Assembly (NCBI GenBank): GCA_024516035.1
Contig: CM044967.1
Location: 6,785,202-6,849,201, forward strand
DNA from: Bactericera cockerelli
Lineage: Eukaryota; Arthropoda; Insecta; Hemiptera; Triozidae
Length of the DNA: 64,000 nucleotides
Direction: 5' to 3'
This document shows, piece after piece, positions 10,396-21,148 of the stretch; the first letter of the stretch is position 1; each line of letters starts with the position of its first letter. The notes beneath the pieces were generated by a model. The model worked only from the letters and a program-made list of their open reading frames with translations, was not told the origin of the DNA and searched no databases. Position numbers and translations under genes: made by a program.

Positions 10396-10432
10396 GTAAT
10401 TAACGAATTCATAGCCTCGGCTGTACCCCGCT

Positions 10433-10435
<3 letters not shown>

Positions 10436-10486
<51 letters not shown>

Positions 10487-10553
10487 CTCTCTTTTCTCTC
10501 TCTCTCTCCTTTCTCTCTCTCTCTCTCTCTTTTCCTCTCTCCTTCTCTCACCA
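10436..10553. repeat. (CT)n microsatellite
   Basis: CT dinucleotide array with TTTTC interruptions. Confidence 0.95.
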
Positions 10554-10599
10554 GTCACCTCACTTCCGATGTCGTTTTATTAAAACCTTGTGTACCTAC

Positions 10600-11080
10600 T
10601 AACTGTAGCTCTGTGATTTTCTTTCCGGGACCTTTCCTTTGGCTTTCCTCTTTGCATTTTTGTTGCGTACCAATTAGCTGCAGCTCTGTGTTTTTCTTGC
10701 TGTGATCTTTCTCTGCATTTTTTTCTTTTCTTTTTCAAGGGATTTTTGTTGCGCCTATTATACGAACTGGAGATATATTTTTTTTTTTTTTCTTTTGGCT
10801 TTCCTCTTTGGATTTTTGTTGCGCAACTATTAACTGAAGCTCTGTGTTTTTCTTTCTGTGATCTTTCTCTTGATTTTTCTCTTTTCTTTTTCTAGGGATT
10901 TTTGTTGCACCTATTATACGAACTGGAGATATACGTTTTTTCTTTTCTTTTGGCTTTCCTCTTTGGATTTTTTTTGCATACCAAGTAGCTGCACCTCTGT
11001 GTTTTTCTAAGAGATTTTCTTGCCCAACTATTCATTGAAGCTCTGTGCTTTTCTTTCTTTGACCTTTTCCTTGGACTTTC
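10600..11080. repeat. Imperfect T-rich tandem repeat
   Basis: GATTTTTGTTGCG, AGCTCTGTGTTTTTCTT and GGCTTTCCTCTTTG recur four to five times in changing order, with TTATACGAACTGGAGATATA twice. It is a degraded higher-order repeat. Confidence 0.7.
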
Positions 11081-11507
11081 TTTTCTTTCACGAGGGATAT
11101 TTGTTGAGTGACTACTAACTACCCAGATACCACCAAACATTTGTAGCATGTTCGTTGCATGCTTGCTGGTGAGTGTTTCATTCAAACACACAAGCTTTCT
11201 GAAAGGCTTGCGAAAGCAAGTCGAAAGCTAGAAGTACGTTCGCTGCACATGTGAAATGACTAAACATTTTGCTAGATGAACGTATATGCAGGAAAGTTGT
11301 TTAAACGTGCGCTTTGCAAGGATGAATTCAAGTCTATGTTTCCATTTTTGAATAATTATTTATGAACAATAAATATTTACAGGTTGAGCTTAATTGTTCT
11401 GTTTATTATTATCTTTCCACCACGACTCGCTTCGGTCTGCTTACAAGCGTATGCAATTGAAAAAAAGTCAGGCAGCCAGTATGATACAATGATACATGTA
11501 CACTTTT
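11081..11507. other. Intergenic stretch, nothing recognised
   Basis: No supported gene or repeat family between the two tandem arrays. Confidence 0.4.
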
Positions 11508-11632
11508 ACAGTGTACACTGATATTTAATTTGGAAGATATATGAACACTGATATTTCCTTTGGAAGGATATATCAACACTGATATTTCTTTGGAAGGATA
11601 TATCAACACTGATATTTCTTTGAAGGACATAT
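11508..11632. repeat. Short minisatellite, about 29 bp unit
   Basis: About four units of ACACTGATATTTCTTTGGAAGGATATATCA with small indels. Confidence 0.85.
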
Positions 11633-11639
11633 CAGAATA

Positions 11640-12165
11640 ACTGATGTGTAGTTAATAAATGGTTTTGGTTGTGTTTTTTGTGTTGTTGTGCACACACAAA
11701 TTTAAAGATTTTCTTTGTGATTTTTGGCATCAACTAAGAGGTACAACTAAATTGTTTTTCTTCGTGTTTTTTGTTTTTTTTGTGGCTTACAAAAAGGTGA
11801 AACATTCCTTTTTTTCTTAATTTTATATTTCTTTGACGTTTACTCTCTTGTTATTTTCACTGATTTCAATAGGTTCTCACTTTCTTCCTATGGTGTGTCA
11901 ACATTCGTTTTTTTTTTTTTTTTTTTTTTTTCCCCCGTTCCTTTTTCAACTGAATTTTCTCTAATTAATAAAATTGCGATAATACGCTTACTTCCCTGAG
12001 GTGGTTGGTATGAGCTTACAAAGGGATTTTACGTTAAAAAAAAACAGCATAGCAAAATAATCATAAAAAGAAATGATTAAGCTTGTATGTATATGTATAT
12101 CGGTAGTACCTCATAAATTATACACCCACTAATAGAAGTTAACCACTAAGCTTCAAATATCACCT
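11640..12165. other. T-rich intergenic stretch
   Basis: Poly(T) at about 11909-11931 and other T-rich sequence. No gene seen. Confidence 0.5.
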
Positions 12166-12541
12166 TTTACCACCTCCGTGGTAAAAGCCCGTGGCGTAAC
12201 GGTTGTGACTACTACTGCCCGTAGACCAAAGATCCTGAGTTCGATTCCCGGTCGGAGCATACTTTTCACACAGAAAATTTGTTCCCTCCGTACATGTGAG
12301 ACTGGCATTTCCGGCCCTACCCAGGCTGGGTGAGGTCAACGTGGGTACCTGGTATGATTCCCAGCGAATGGAGGGTAAAACCCCCGTCCTAATCCAGGAC
12401 GTTAAATCAAAGAAAATCGTTGGCGTTAGGAAGGGCATCCAGCCGTAAAAACTGTGCCAAAACCAATCAACCTCAACCATGAGGTTAAACAACGTTGACC
12501 CTCCTTGAGCGGGATAAGACAGAGTAAAAGAAGAAGAAGAC
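12166..12541 (+). repeat. SINE-E full-length, plus, with probable TSD
   Basis: tRNA-like head (GTGGCGTAACGGTTGTGACT, GAGTTCGATTCCCGGTCGGA), a central body (CCCTACCCAGGCTGGGTGAG, CCAGCGAATGGAGGGTAAAA) and a tail (CAACCTCAACCATGAGGTT) ending in (GAA)n. ACCACCT occurs at both ends and may be the target-site duplication. The head has an extra GTAAAAGCCC near its start. The body is shared with the 5S-headed SINEs at 30341 and 33394. Confidence 0.9.
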
Positions 12542-12683
12542 CACCTAAACCTCGGATGCTATTTCATACTCAAATAAATTTAGGAAAAAACCATTCGCCG
12601 CATTCGGTAGGGTGTGTTCCACGGAATCATGCTCTAACTTGTTTACATCAGGTACAATAGTGCCTTCAGGACCATATAGACTT

Positions 12684-13040
12684 ATTCTTCTTTCACTTTG
12701 CCTTTCCTAATCCTACTTGGGGTCGGCACTGTTCAACCTCATGGTTGAGGTTGGTTGGTTGTGGCACATGGATTACGGCTGAATGCCCTTCTTAACCCCA
12801 ACGATTCTATTTGATTTACGTCCTAATTAGGACGAGGCTTTTACCCTCCATTCACTGGTAATCGTACCAGCTACCCACATTAACCTCACCCAGCCTGAGT
12901 AGGGCCGGAAATGCCAGCCTCACGTGCTCGGGGGAACAGAATTTTCTGTGTAAAAAGTATGCTCCGACCGGGAATCGAACTCAGAATCTCTGGACTACGG
13001 GCAGTAGTCACAATCGTTACGCCACTGAGACTGGCTCCAT
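12684..13040 (-). repeat. SINE-E full-length, minus
   Basis: Inverted partner of the copy at 12166, about 140 bp away: tail TTCTTTCACTTTGCCTTTCC at the left, body CCCTCCATTCACTGGTAATC, head GCTCCGACCGGGAATCGAAC at the right. The two could form a large fold-back in a read-through transcript. Confidence 0.9.
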
Positions 13041-13569
13041 ATAGCCTAACAGGAGCTAATTTCACGGAGCTAACTTTTACGATGAGTTTTAGGAGGGACT
13101 GACAACCTTTCAAGCTACCCTCTGATGATCAAAATTAACCGATTGAGCTAAATCAAAAGAAAAAAAACTTATCGAATAAAATTAGACACCTCAATTGCCA
13201 AATTTATGTAGTCTCTTTCAATTAATCTTTGGTGAAATCCTTGAAATCTAATATAATATTAAATTGGAATTTACGACTATAGACTAGGTATTATTCCCTT
13301 AAAGGCCCTCAGGACTCGTGGAAAGTCTGTTATAAATTTTATGTTCCCCTATAGTAATCTAAAATTTAGAACACTATTTTTTTTTTTTTTTCATCACTGT
13401 TCAGTCTGTTCACAGTGTTCACACGCAGCAATAATGTTACAATTACGTAAACACGTTGGAAAATATGAAAATAAGTGCAGCTGCAAGCTCTATATCACCG
13501 AAAGATAACTTTATTGGGAGTTCATTCTAGCTTAGAAGGTTGTTTTCAATTTTAAATTAAATATATTAT
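13041..13569. other. Intergenic stretch, nothing recognised
   Basis: AT-rich with a T run at 13378-13391. No gene or named repeat. Confidence 0.4.
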
Positions 13570-13645
13570 TTTGCTTCCTAGAAATTTCTAATATTAGAAA
13601 TCGAAAGTATTGTGTTCGTTTTTGTAAAAAATATATTTTTATTTA
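13570..13645. repeat. Repeat R terminal fragment
   Basis: TTCTAATATTAGAAATCGAA followed by AGTATTGTGTTCGTTTTTG, matching the ends of the 15950-16738 element. Confidence 0.6.
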
Positions 13646-13696
13646 TTTTGTGCGTATGACTAGTTGTCGACTACAAATATATACCTACCTTAATCA

Positions 13697-13910
13697 TGAT
13701 AATAATAACACGCTTTAGCGGAAGTAACCACCAGGCGAGGTTAGTGCTTAGAGCATTTTCTACCACCTTACCCACAGAGTCTATTTATTATGTGGTCACA
13801 AACTCAAATCAATGAGGAAAAATTCATGCACTTTGTGGGATTCGAACCAACGGCTCCCTACGCTACCTGGATTACCAGACTAGCGCGTTAAACACTTGAC
13901 TGCCAGTGCA
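13697..13910 (-). repeat. SINE-A full-length, minus
   Basis: Tail ATAATAACACGCTTTAGCGG, body CTACCACCTTACCCACAGAG, B box GGGATTCGAACCAACGGC and an intact head to CTGCCAGTGCA. Confidence 0.9.
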
Positions 13911-13964
13911 CTTAACCGGAACAGTAACAAATATCGCAATTCTGATGAGCATTAACCCTAATAA

Positions 13965-14048
13965 ACCAATGTCCCTCTACACTATAGTCCGGCTTGAAGG
14001 ACAGTCTGGCTTACCTTAAGCTTAATCCTATTTTAAAATTCGGCACAA
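13965..14048. mobile_element. MITE-G, right half only
   Basis: ACTATAGTCCGGCTTGAAGG through TTAATCCTATTTTAAAATTC to GGCACAAAA. The left half is missing. Confidence 0.6.
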
Positions 14049-14582
14049 AATCTGCGGGTCCAGAAATCTCTTGTGAACTCGGGATCAGGTTGCACTGTAA
14101 AACCAGCCCTGAGAGTACAAGTTATCTTAGCTACCTGCGTTAATTAATAAAATTATACCGAATACGGGATAATTAAGGCATACTGACGAGAAAATCTACG
14201 TCAGACGGGAGGCAGGGAGATGGAAAGTGGCGAAAGAGGGAAGAGATAACAGAGAAAGGAAAGCAAAAAGGGGAAACGGGCCTCTGGGAAAGAAAATACG
14301 AGTGCTGAGTTATCAAAACGGGCCGGAGCATGTCGAAGGCAGGAATGAAAACTGCATTGGAAAGTTGAGAACTATCCAGAAGGGAGATGGAAGGGAAAGG
14401 GAGACAGCGAGAGGGCGAACGAGAACCAAGACGAAGGATTAATTGAAAAAGGATGGACGAACGAGTTTCATTTTTGTTTTTCTTGGTGTAATTTAATTTA
14501 TTTATTTTTGGTATCATTGTCATTAATTGCCTTGCTTGTGTTTAAAATGAGAATAAGATTCAGATAATTATATAAAATATTG
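14049..14582. other. Intergenic stretch with purine-rich patch
   Basis: Positions 14200-14450 are purine-rich on the plus strand with overlapping frames on both strands. No domain recognised. Confidence 0.4.
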
Positions 14583-14733
14583 TTGACCCAGCACCTAAAT
14601 GGGAAGTACTGTGTCACTTCTTGCCCATCAGAGGAGTGCCATACGACGGGATGGGCAAGCTACAACACAGACCACAAGCGTCTACATCAGTAGCTCCTGT
14701 TTCATGGCTACGAAAAAAAATTAAAAAAAAAAT
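14583..14733 (+). repeat. SINE-F 3' part, plus, 5'-truncated
   Basis: GACCCAGCACCTAAATGGGA, TTCTTGCCCATCAGAGGAG and the final CTCCTGTTTCATGGCTACGA plus A-rich tail. The tRNA-like head is missing, as expected of a 5' truncation. SINE-B follows after 3 bp. Confidence 0.8.
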
Positions 14734-14736
14734 AGG

Positions 14737-14893
14737 ACCGACCTCAGTAGCTTGATTGATTAGGTGGCGGACTTGTAACCTAAAGGTCGGTGGTTCTAGT
14801 CCCGGTTCCAGCGTACATTTAGCAAAGCGAGTTTGAGTATTAGTAGTGATATGACGAAAGTGATTAACACAAATATGATAACTTTAACTTTCT
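14737..14893 (+). repeat. SINE-B, plus
   Basis: CCGACCTCAGTAGCTTGATT head, GGTTCTAGTCCCGGTTCCAG, and the complete tail GTGATTAACACAAATATGAT. It is inserted at the A-rich end of SINE-F. Confidence 0.88.
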
Positions 14894-14934
14894 GTGTCTT
14901 GATCACATATTAGGGTAATTATTGTTATCATACA

Positions 14935-15112
14935 AATACAATCGCGAACTTGGATATAAGAGAACTCAAGGGACCTATTTTTTTCCTTGTCTCAAAACCG
15001 GGTTTCTCTTAATATAGATAAGTTATTTTCCCTAATGCGTAGGTAAGTTTGACCTCAAATTCCTTCTCTTATATCCAGTTCTCTTATAACGAGGTTCAAT
15101 GTATTAAAAATC
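14935..15112. mobile_element. Pogo/Tigger-like MITE, diverged
   Basis: Shares TATAAGAGAACTC, GGGTTTCTCTTAATATAG and CTCTTATAACGAGGTTCAAT with the 4155-4332 element, in the same arrangement. Confidence 0.5.
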
Positions 15113-15339
15113 GAATGAACAACTATTGAAATGGATAAATTTCATAAATGGAGGTTGTAAAATAGTTAGCAGGATTAAGAAAGAATGGAATAGAGATTTC
15201 TAGTGGTCGATGTTTATCTGCTAAATTTCAAGAACTCTCCTGGAAATTTAAGAAGAACGAAAAAACAGAATGGATAGTATTTATTTCGAGCGTGGAGTAT
15301 CATGTAGTTTATTTCACGTGTACTTCATGTCAGCATGAA

Positions 15340-15425
15340 TCGAGACTTGGGATGTTCCGGGAACCACTTACAACTCGTGAGGAAAAATGAGTAGCTGTGT
15401 GAGCGACGACCAGTGGCGGCGTAAA
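15340..15425 (+). repeat. SINE-D body fragment
   Basis: CTCGTGAGGAAAAATGAGTA and GCGACGACCAGTGGCGGCG match the SINE-D body. The flanks do not. Confidence 0.55.
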
Positions 15426-15949
15426 TAAAGAATATTTGGACGGGAGAAATGGAGACCATTCATTGGGTTGGATCATGCTTTTGTTCAAGAAAAGAAAAAT
15501 ACGAGGAAGAAAGACAGAGAGAGGGAGGAGGGAGTGCAAGTCTGTTTCTGATGACGCAACCCAGGTTATGAACACGATGTTTGATTTTCCAGAGAATTTG
15601 AAGAAGGTAAGTTTTGTCTTTGACTCTTCTAAATTAAATTCGAACTTGTTTCTTTAACTTTATAAATACACGTTTTACATAATAAATGACACAGCACCCA
15701 GAGCATTATATAAACTTCTGTGATATTAAGGCTCGGCTGACTGAATTTCATACGAAGTAATAACGCTGGATGACTCTTTGCAAAGAGCTTTTACAATATT
15801 GTCTGGAAAAAAACTTCTAAATAGTTCAGGAAAAACTTCTTATAAGAACTGAGTATCGATATTCTTTGAGATGGAATTAAAATGCCTCGCTTTGCTCTCA
15901 ACTAACTATAAACAGCTTTTCGTCAAGCTGCTGTTTTTAAATATGCATC
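15426..15949. other. Intergenic stretch, one weak exon-like segment
   Basis: An open segment at 15436-15606 ends at AAGAAG/GTAAGT, a good donor sequence. No conserved protein domain and no partner exon was found, so it is not called as a gene. Confidence 0.3.
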
Positions 15950-16738
15950 ATATTGCTTCCGATAAATTTCTAATATTATAAATCCGAAGCATTGCGTTCG
16001 TTTTTTTTTTTTACATAATTTTATACTCCCAATATTATGTAAAAAAATACACTGCCAATTATGGACACAATACTTCCTCGTGATTGGTTCACATTGTATA
16101 CACGTGGCAATTTTGAGATTTTATACTAAATCAATTTATACTATCTCCAAAACCGCTTAGCCGATTTTCTTCAAATTTGTTTTATATGGTAGAATACCGT
16201 TTTTTCTTTATTCTAATTTCTACAAAAAATCTGTATCGGCAAGTCGTAAACCTTATTGCACTTTTTTGTCCGAAATTTTGGATTTTCTTAAATGTCATAT
16301 TTTCTTAATAAAAAAAAACGTACCGTTCACGTTCTTAATAAGTACCGTTCACGAGATATAAGCGTATAACCAAGAACCGCTAGTGCAAAGTTGATGAATT
16401 TATAATGGGACCATCTACAGTCTACAGAATCAAGCTCACCGGGAGGCGAGCTCTCGTCAAGAGTAACGCGCCAGCTGGCTCTTGACGAAACAGAGTTTGT
16501 ATGTATTTTGATTCATTGTTTTCCTCCACTTCCCGTTATATCTTCTATATGTACAAAATTTCGTTGAAATCCGTTCAGTAGTTTCTGGAATTTTCGCGTT
16601 ACACGGAATGTTTTTGACAGACAGACACAAAACCAAAGTTGCTCAGGAGGTTATAAAACGTCCAGAAATTTTATTTTAAAAAAAAAACGAACACAATACT
16701 TCCGATTTCTAATATTAGAAATTTCTCCGAAATAATAC
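15950..16738. mobile_element. Repeat R element, about 790 bp with about 60-bp TIRs
   Basis: Left end TTGCTTCCGATAAATTTCTA through GCATTGCGTTCGTTTTT. The inverted match is at 16672-16738 (AACGAACACAATACTTCC, then TTCTAATATTAGAAATTTC). The interior has CCGATTTTCTTCAAATTTG and GAAATCCGTTCAGTAGTTTC then GACAGACAGACAC, motifs I associate with widespread insect repeats. No transposase frame. Confidence 0.6.
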
Positions 16739-16828
16739 CAGTATGATGCAACTATTTAATAAAAAACCCAAAAGCTGTAGCGTGTTGCTGCCAAATGCTG
16801 CATTCTCATTAACTGATACAATTCTAGA

Positions 16829-16952
16829 ACCGACCTCAGTTGCTTTATCGTTAAGGAAGCGCAGTCGTAACTTGGACGTCGGTGGTTCGAGTCTCATGTA
16901 GTTTAGTGAAATGTTTAGTATAGCGGTTGTGATTAACACAAATATGATACAA
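16829..16952 (+). repeat. SINE-B, plus, slightly shortened
   Basis: CCGACCTCAGTTGCTTTATC, GGTGGTTCGAGTCTCATGTA and tail GTGATTAACACAAATATGAT. Part of the body is deleted. Confidence 0.8.
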
Positions 16953-16967
16953 TTAGAATTTTTTCAT

Positions 16968-17100
16968 TATTTTTATTATTAGATATTATAAGTATTCAAC
17001 TTTTATAGTTCTAACCAAGAAATTGTATTAGATAACCTAATACAATTTCTAGGTTAGAACTATAAAAGTTGAATACTTATAATATCTAATAATAAAAATA
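16968..17100. repeat. Near-perfect fold-back, 63-bp arms
   Basis: The arm 16968-17030 and its reverse complement 17038-17100 differ at one base. The loop is GATAACC. It lies exactly between a plus-strand SINE-B and a minus-strand SINE-D. It could be a very young MITE, a fold-back mutation or an assembly artefact. Confidence 0.95.
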
Positions 17101-17101
17101 A

Positions 17102-17383
17102 ATGTGTTTCTTTGTGTTATTACATCACAATTTTAATGGGTATAGCGCAGAATTATAGGACTTTTCCATATCTTTTAATATCCTAAAATCTTATCTTCGC
17201 CTATAATTCCGCCATTGGTCGCTGCTCACATTAAAGCAGCTACTCATTTTTCCTCACGAGGTATGAGTGGACCCCGAACACCCAAGAACAGAGCAGAAAA
17301 AATCCTGCGCCGCTGGGGATCGAACCCAGGTCACCGTGCGTGCAATGCCTAGCGCGCTAACTCACTCGGCCACGGTGACTTCT
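17102..17383 (-). repeat. SINE-D full-length, minus
   Basis: The minus strand starts AGTCACCGTGGCCGAGTGAG, has the B box GACCTGGGTTCGATCCCCAG, the body GGTGTTCGGGGTCCACTCAT and the 3' end AAAATTGTGATGTAATAACA then AAGAAACACATTT. Confidence 0.9.
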
Positions 17384-17879
17384 TAAAAGTTGTACACTTG
17401 TAAAAACAACGTATACAGCTGCTACGGGCTAGACCAAAGGAATGTTAAAAAAAACCAATTCGTAGAATTAACCATATTAATTTTTAAGTAGAATCCCTAA
17501 AAAAAATTGCGTTCTTAGTATCATCACTAGCGAACATGCTTTTGCCTTTTTCTTGCATATTTTCCTCTTTTGTTAACGTAAATTTGTGTTTTTATGGTTT
17601 TTCCTTACTTTGCACATGTTTCATCTTAACTTTCTTTGAGTTTAATTTGTTATAATCATGAACATCTTACGTAACTTTGAGTAGGTTTTTTTATGATAAA
17701 AAAAAAGATCTGAAAAAAAAGAAGAAAAAAAAATGTATTTGTGAATACTTCGTTAAACTTTTAGAAGGCTGGGAAAAAACATCGACCATAGAAAACTTAC
17801 CCTGGTTAGAAGGGATTGAAAAAAATTGTGTGATGTATATGTCATTATACCTATATTATCATCATCGCCGCCATCTAGA
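17384..17879. other. Intergenic stretch, nothing recognised
   Basis: AT-rich with A-runs at 17698-17731. The open frame at 17677-17994 runs into a SINE tail and is not called. Confidence 0.4.
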
Positions 17880-18006
17880 GAATAATGGCGTTAGGAAGGG
17901 TATCTATCCACAACCAGTGTGCCACAACCAGACAACCTCAACCCTGAGGTTGAACAATGCCGACCGCAAGAAGGTTTGGGTAAAGGCAAAGTGACAGAAG
18001 AAGAAT
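17880..18006 (+). repeat. SINE-E tail, plus, 5'-truncated
   Basis: GCGTTAGGAAGGGTATC, CCTCAACCCTGAGGTTGAAC, GGTAAAGGCAAAGTGACAGA and a terminal (GAA)2. Only the 3' part is present. Confidence 0.8.
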
Positions 18007-18283
18007 AATTATCACGTGTTTTTGAAATTTTAATTTCTCACAGGAAAACGCTTTATAAATGGTAATAATTCTAATTGTTAGGTGAAATCAGTAACTGGTA
18101 ACTGGGTTCAATTAAAAATCGAAACAATTAAAATATGAACCTACTATCGACCTAGCCAATAAGTGTTGCAAAGTGCAGAAAAAGTTCCTGGGATTTATCA
18201 ATGAAAATGCTCACAATTTATTAATTCAAGAGAAAAAATTGTTTGAAATGTTTACTAGAGTAAATGTTTACTATTTAATTAAA

Positions 18284-18358
18284 ATCGGAGCAGTAAAATA
18301 TTTTTTTTCTACAAAAACGATTCGATTTCTAATGTTAGAAATTTCTCAGAAGTAACAT
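18284..18358. repeat. Repeat R terminal fragment
   Basis: AAAATCGGAGCAGTAAAATA and TTCTAATGTTAGAAATTTCT, the same end as at 4050, 13570 and 15950. Confidence 0.55.
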
Positions 18359-18692
18359 ACCCATGATAGTATTTACACATGAAATGTAAACTTTCTAGAT
18401 AAACATTCACATAGCAGCAATAAATTGAACAGGTACCTATTACCTTCTGTTAGGGTGAGTTCATCAATTTTATTAAACAGGATGATAAATGCATAATCAG
18501 CTGATTAGTACTGTTGGTGTGTTTATCAATGACAGATTAATGGCAATACAAATAATATTAGAAGTTAACCATGGACTAAAATTGAGTGTTGATTCAATAA
18601 AATCAATTGGTTATTAGTTATTAGTGTTGCAGTTGATAAACACTGAACCCTCTTTCGAGTATAATACGCCAGGCTAGCTAGCTGTTACCCAA

Positions 18693-19140
18693 GGGGTTTT
18701 ATCAATGAGATCATATACCTAACATAGAGGGAACCCAATGTATCAAGATTTGCGTCTAGTAGGGACCATCAGCTGATTTAAAAATCAGTGCCGGAGTTGT
18801 AGTAATTTTTCTCTCTTGAAGGAGTGGGTACCTAAACTACCTAATTCTTCCAAAATAATATTTTTACTTTTTTCATACTTACCTATTAGTTTTTTTTCTT
18901 TGTTTCCTGTTTTACTTTCCTTTTTTTTCTACTTATTATGTAGTAATATAAGACTTGGTATCTGACGTGAAAATTAAGGATGTTTAGATATCCGCCACTG
19001 CATGAGGTAAACAAAAAATTCAAATAAATTGAACCAATCAGAGGCCGGGATTTGTTGAAAATGGGACCTTTGTTCAGTTCGAGAAAGGTAAGGTTCCCTC
19101 TACGTTATATGATCTCAGTGGGTTTTATAAAGAAAAAAAC
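18693..19140. mobile_element. Probable TIR element, about 440 bp
   Basis: GGGGTTTTATCAATGAGATC...CATAGAGGGAACCC at the left pairs with GGTTCCCTCTACGTTATATG...AGTGGGTTTTATAAAG at the right over about 42 bp with a few mismatches. No coding frame inside. Confidence 0.55.
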
Positions 19141-19304
19141 CCAAATTTTCATGATGGTTTATCATTTCCCCCAGCTGTAGCCAAACTGGTTACAACAATA
19201 ACAACAACAGTATAACACGAGCTATGAGCCTATGAAGCTCATTTATTATTTATTCATTTTTAAGGGAAAAAATATGAAGTATATTGCACAATCTTAAGAC
19301 TGTC

Positions 19305-19570
19305 AGCAGTAGTCACCGTGACCCTGGCTTGCACGCGCGGTGACCTGGGTTCAATCCGCAGCAGGGCAGGATTTTTTCTGATCTGTACTTGGATGTCTAG
19401 AGTTCATACCTCGTGAGAAAAAATTTGTAACTGATTCAATAAGAGCAGCGATCAGTGGCGGAGTTATAGCCAAAAAATAAGATATTGGGCTATTAAAGAC
19501 ATGGAGAAGTCCTATAATTCTGCGGTACCCACTAAAATTGTGATATAATAACACGGAGAAACACATTTAT
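19305..19570 (+). repeat. SINE-D, plus, with deletion in the head
   Basis: AGTAGTCACCGTGACC then a jump to GCACGCGCGGTGACCTGGG (the A-box half is lost), then body and the 3' end GTGATATAATAACACGGAGA. Likely incapable of Pol III initiation. Confidence 0.85.
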
Positions 19571-19965
19571 TATTTATTTATTTTCCAGAGAAAAAAATAG
19601 TCTAGTAGGTACGTGTTGCATTATCTTTAGACTGCCAGCTCGAGACAGGGAAAAAAACAAACAAATATGACATTGACTGAGAAAACTAGGAATCTACTCC
19701 TCAAGGGTATAGGTACTGGTTCGTATAGGTATACAAACAGGAGCGATGGATTGAGCAAGGAAGGTAAGGAGGGTATTATCAAATCTGTTTACTTCCTGAA
19801 GATTTCGTCAGATTATCGGAGTGTGTTTTTCTCTTCCTGAAAGCATTTTGTGTAAGCACAGGATAATAAATCTGGAGTGCTGTGTTGTTTTCCCTTAAAC
19901 TTATGCAATCTAATTCAGTTACAAGTTCACAATGTTTCAGTGGTGTTGTTTGTTCAGCCAGTGTG
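19571..19965. other. Intergenic stretch, nothing recognised
   Basis: No supported gene or repeat. Confidence 0.4.
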
Positions 19966-20180
19966 AATAATAATAGACCCTTTAGTGTTAAGTGGAAGGT
20001 AACCGCTAAGAGGTGAGATTCAAGCACTTTCTACCACCCAACCCTCAGAATGCTATTATTATGTGGTCAAATAATCAAATAAACAAGGGTAAAATTCACA
20101 CATTCGGTGGTATTTGAACCAACGGAGATACACTACCTGGATTACCAGACTAGCGCCTTAACCACTTGACCACCAATGCA
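19966..20180 (-). repeat. SINE-A, minus, diverged
   Basis: Tail AATAATAGACCCTTTAGTGT, body CTTTCTACCACCCAACCCTC, B box TATTTGAACCAACGGA and head to CACCAATGCA. Confidence 0.85.
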
Positions 20181-20372
20181 TGGTGAATGGCTCGTTGAAT
20201 ACAACAGTTCTCGTAATATCGCTGAAGTTAAACACCACCCATCGAGGTTACGACTGGTCTCTTAGCTCAGTGGTCAAGGCGTCTGTTTGGAAATCCAGAG
20301 CATTTGGTATTTTGACCACAAATAATACGTCTCGGGCTTACTGCTGGAATAATGGGACTCATTAGGTGATGA
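20181..20372 (+). repeat. SINE-G with 5S-like segment in front of a tRNA-like head
   Basis: CGTTGAATACAACAGTTCTC and CGCTGAAGTTAAACACCACC match the 5S-derived SINEs (GTTGAATGCACCGGTTCTCG, CACCGAAGTTAAGCAA). It is followed at once by a tRNA-like segment (CTCTTAGCTCAGTGGTCAAG) and then by the SINE-G body (ATAATACGTCTCGGGCTTAC, TGCTGGAATAATGGGACTCA). It may be a double-promoter SINE or a chance junction of two insertions. Confidence 0.55.
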
Positions 20373-20808
20373 CAGAAATTCTAATGGTGGCTATTCCCAG
20401 CCTTACACAGGCTTTTTAACAGGTCACTGTAGCCTCAACTACAATCTAAACAAGATGGGTTTCTCAAGACCCAAAATGCAGTCTCTGTGAATGTGGAGCA
20501 GCCTCTCACACTCGACTGAAACACTTCTCTAGGCTGATTCTAACACCTAAAGAATCAAATGGAATCAAAGAATCTTAAGCTACATTAAAAGTATAGATTT
20601 CGTTTAGAGTTACAAGGGCATGTCACGAAAAATCTATTCAAAGTCGCAGTGACCGTAGCCGACAGCAATACTTATACTAAGGCCGTAGCCAACAGCAATA
20701 TACTTGTACCAATACCAAAAATTCCCGACTTTCCAGCGAATGAAGCGTAAAACTCACTGTGTCTCGGATACTAAAGGGACGAACTAGCAAAGATTTTTTT
20801 TTTTTTTT
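20373..20808. other. Intergenic stretch, nothing recognised
   Basis: One short near-duplication (GTAGCCGACAGCAATACTTA / GTAGCCAACAGCAATATACT at about 20656 and 20686). No gene. Confidence 0.4.
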
Positions 20809-21103
20809 TTAAAGATGAGTGTTTCACAGCCTTTTTTATTTCGTAGCCATGAAACATGAGCTACTGTAGACGCTTGTGGTCTGTGTTGTAGCCTGCCCAT
20901 CCCGTAGTATGCCTCCCCTCTGATGGGCGAGAAGTGACACAATACTTCCCATTTAGGTGCTGGGTCAACACGAGCGCACCGGAAGGTATCCCTTACAAAC
21001 AATTGTAACCAAATTAAGAATACAAATTTTTGTCGGCGCGGGGGTTCGAACCCGGGACCTTCCGCATGGCAAGCGAGTGCTTAACCACTGAGCTAATCGC
21101 GCG
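20809..21103 (-). repeat. SINE-F full-length, minus
   Basis: The minus strand starts with an intact tRNA-like head (GCGCGATTAGCTCAGTGGTT, GGTCCCGGGTTCGAACCCCC), then the body with GATACCTTCCGGTGCGCTCG and TTCTCGCCCATCAGAGGGGA, and ends CATGGCTACGAAATAAAAAA. This is the reference copy of the family. A palindromic GTGGTTAAGCACTCG piece is repeated just past its head. Confidence 0.92.
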
Positions 21104-21148
21104 CTCAGTGGTTAAGCACTCGTGGTTCATAATGGCTAAATACAAGAT

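Noticed and set aside
9914..10412. Repeated minus-strand peptide frames (MLLRSELGPKLIT-like)
   Set aside because: Frame-reading of a 55-65-bp minisatellite, not a protein repeat family.
13943..13975. CTGATGAGCATTAACCC as a hammerhead core
   Set aside because: No GAAA segment follows within reach of a closed stem II.
15436..15657. Possible exon with good GTAAGT donor
   Set aside because: No recognisable protein, no partner exon, and repeats on both sides.
20235..20290. Genuine tRNA gene
   Set aside because: The A box is tRNA-like but it leads into a SINE body and no full cloverleaf can be drawn; all tRNA-like heads here belong to SINEs.
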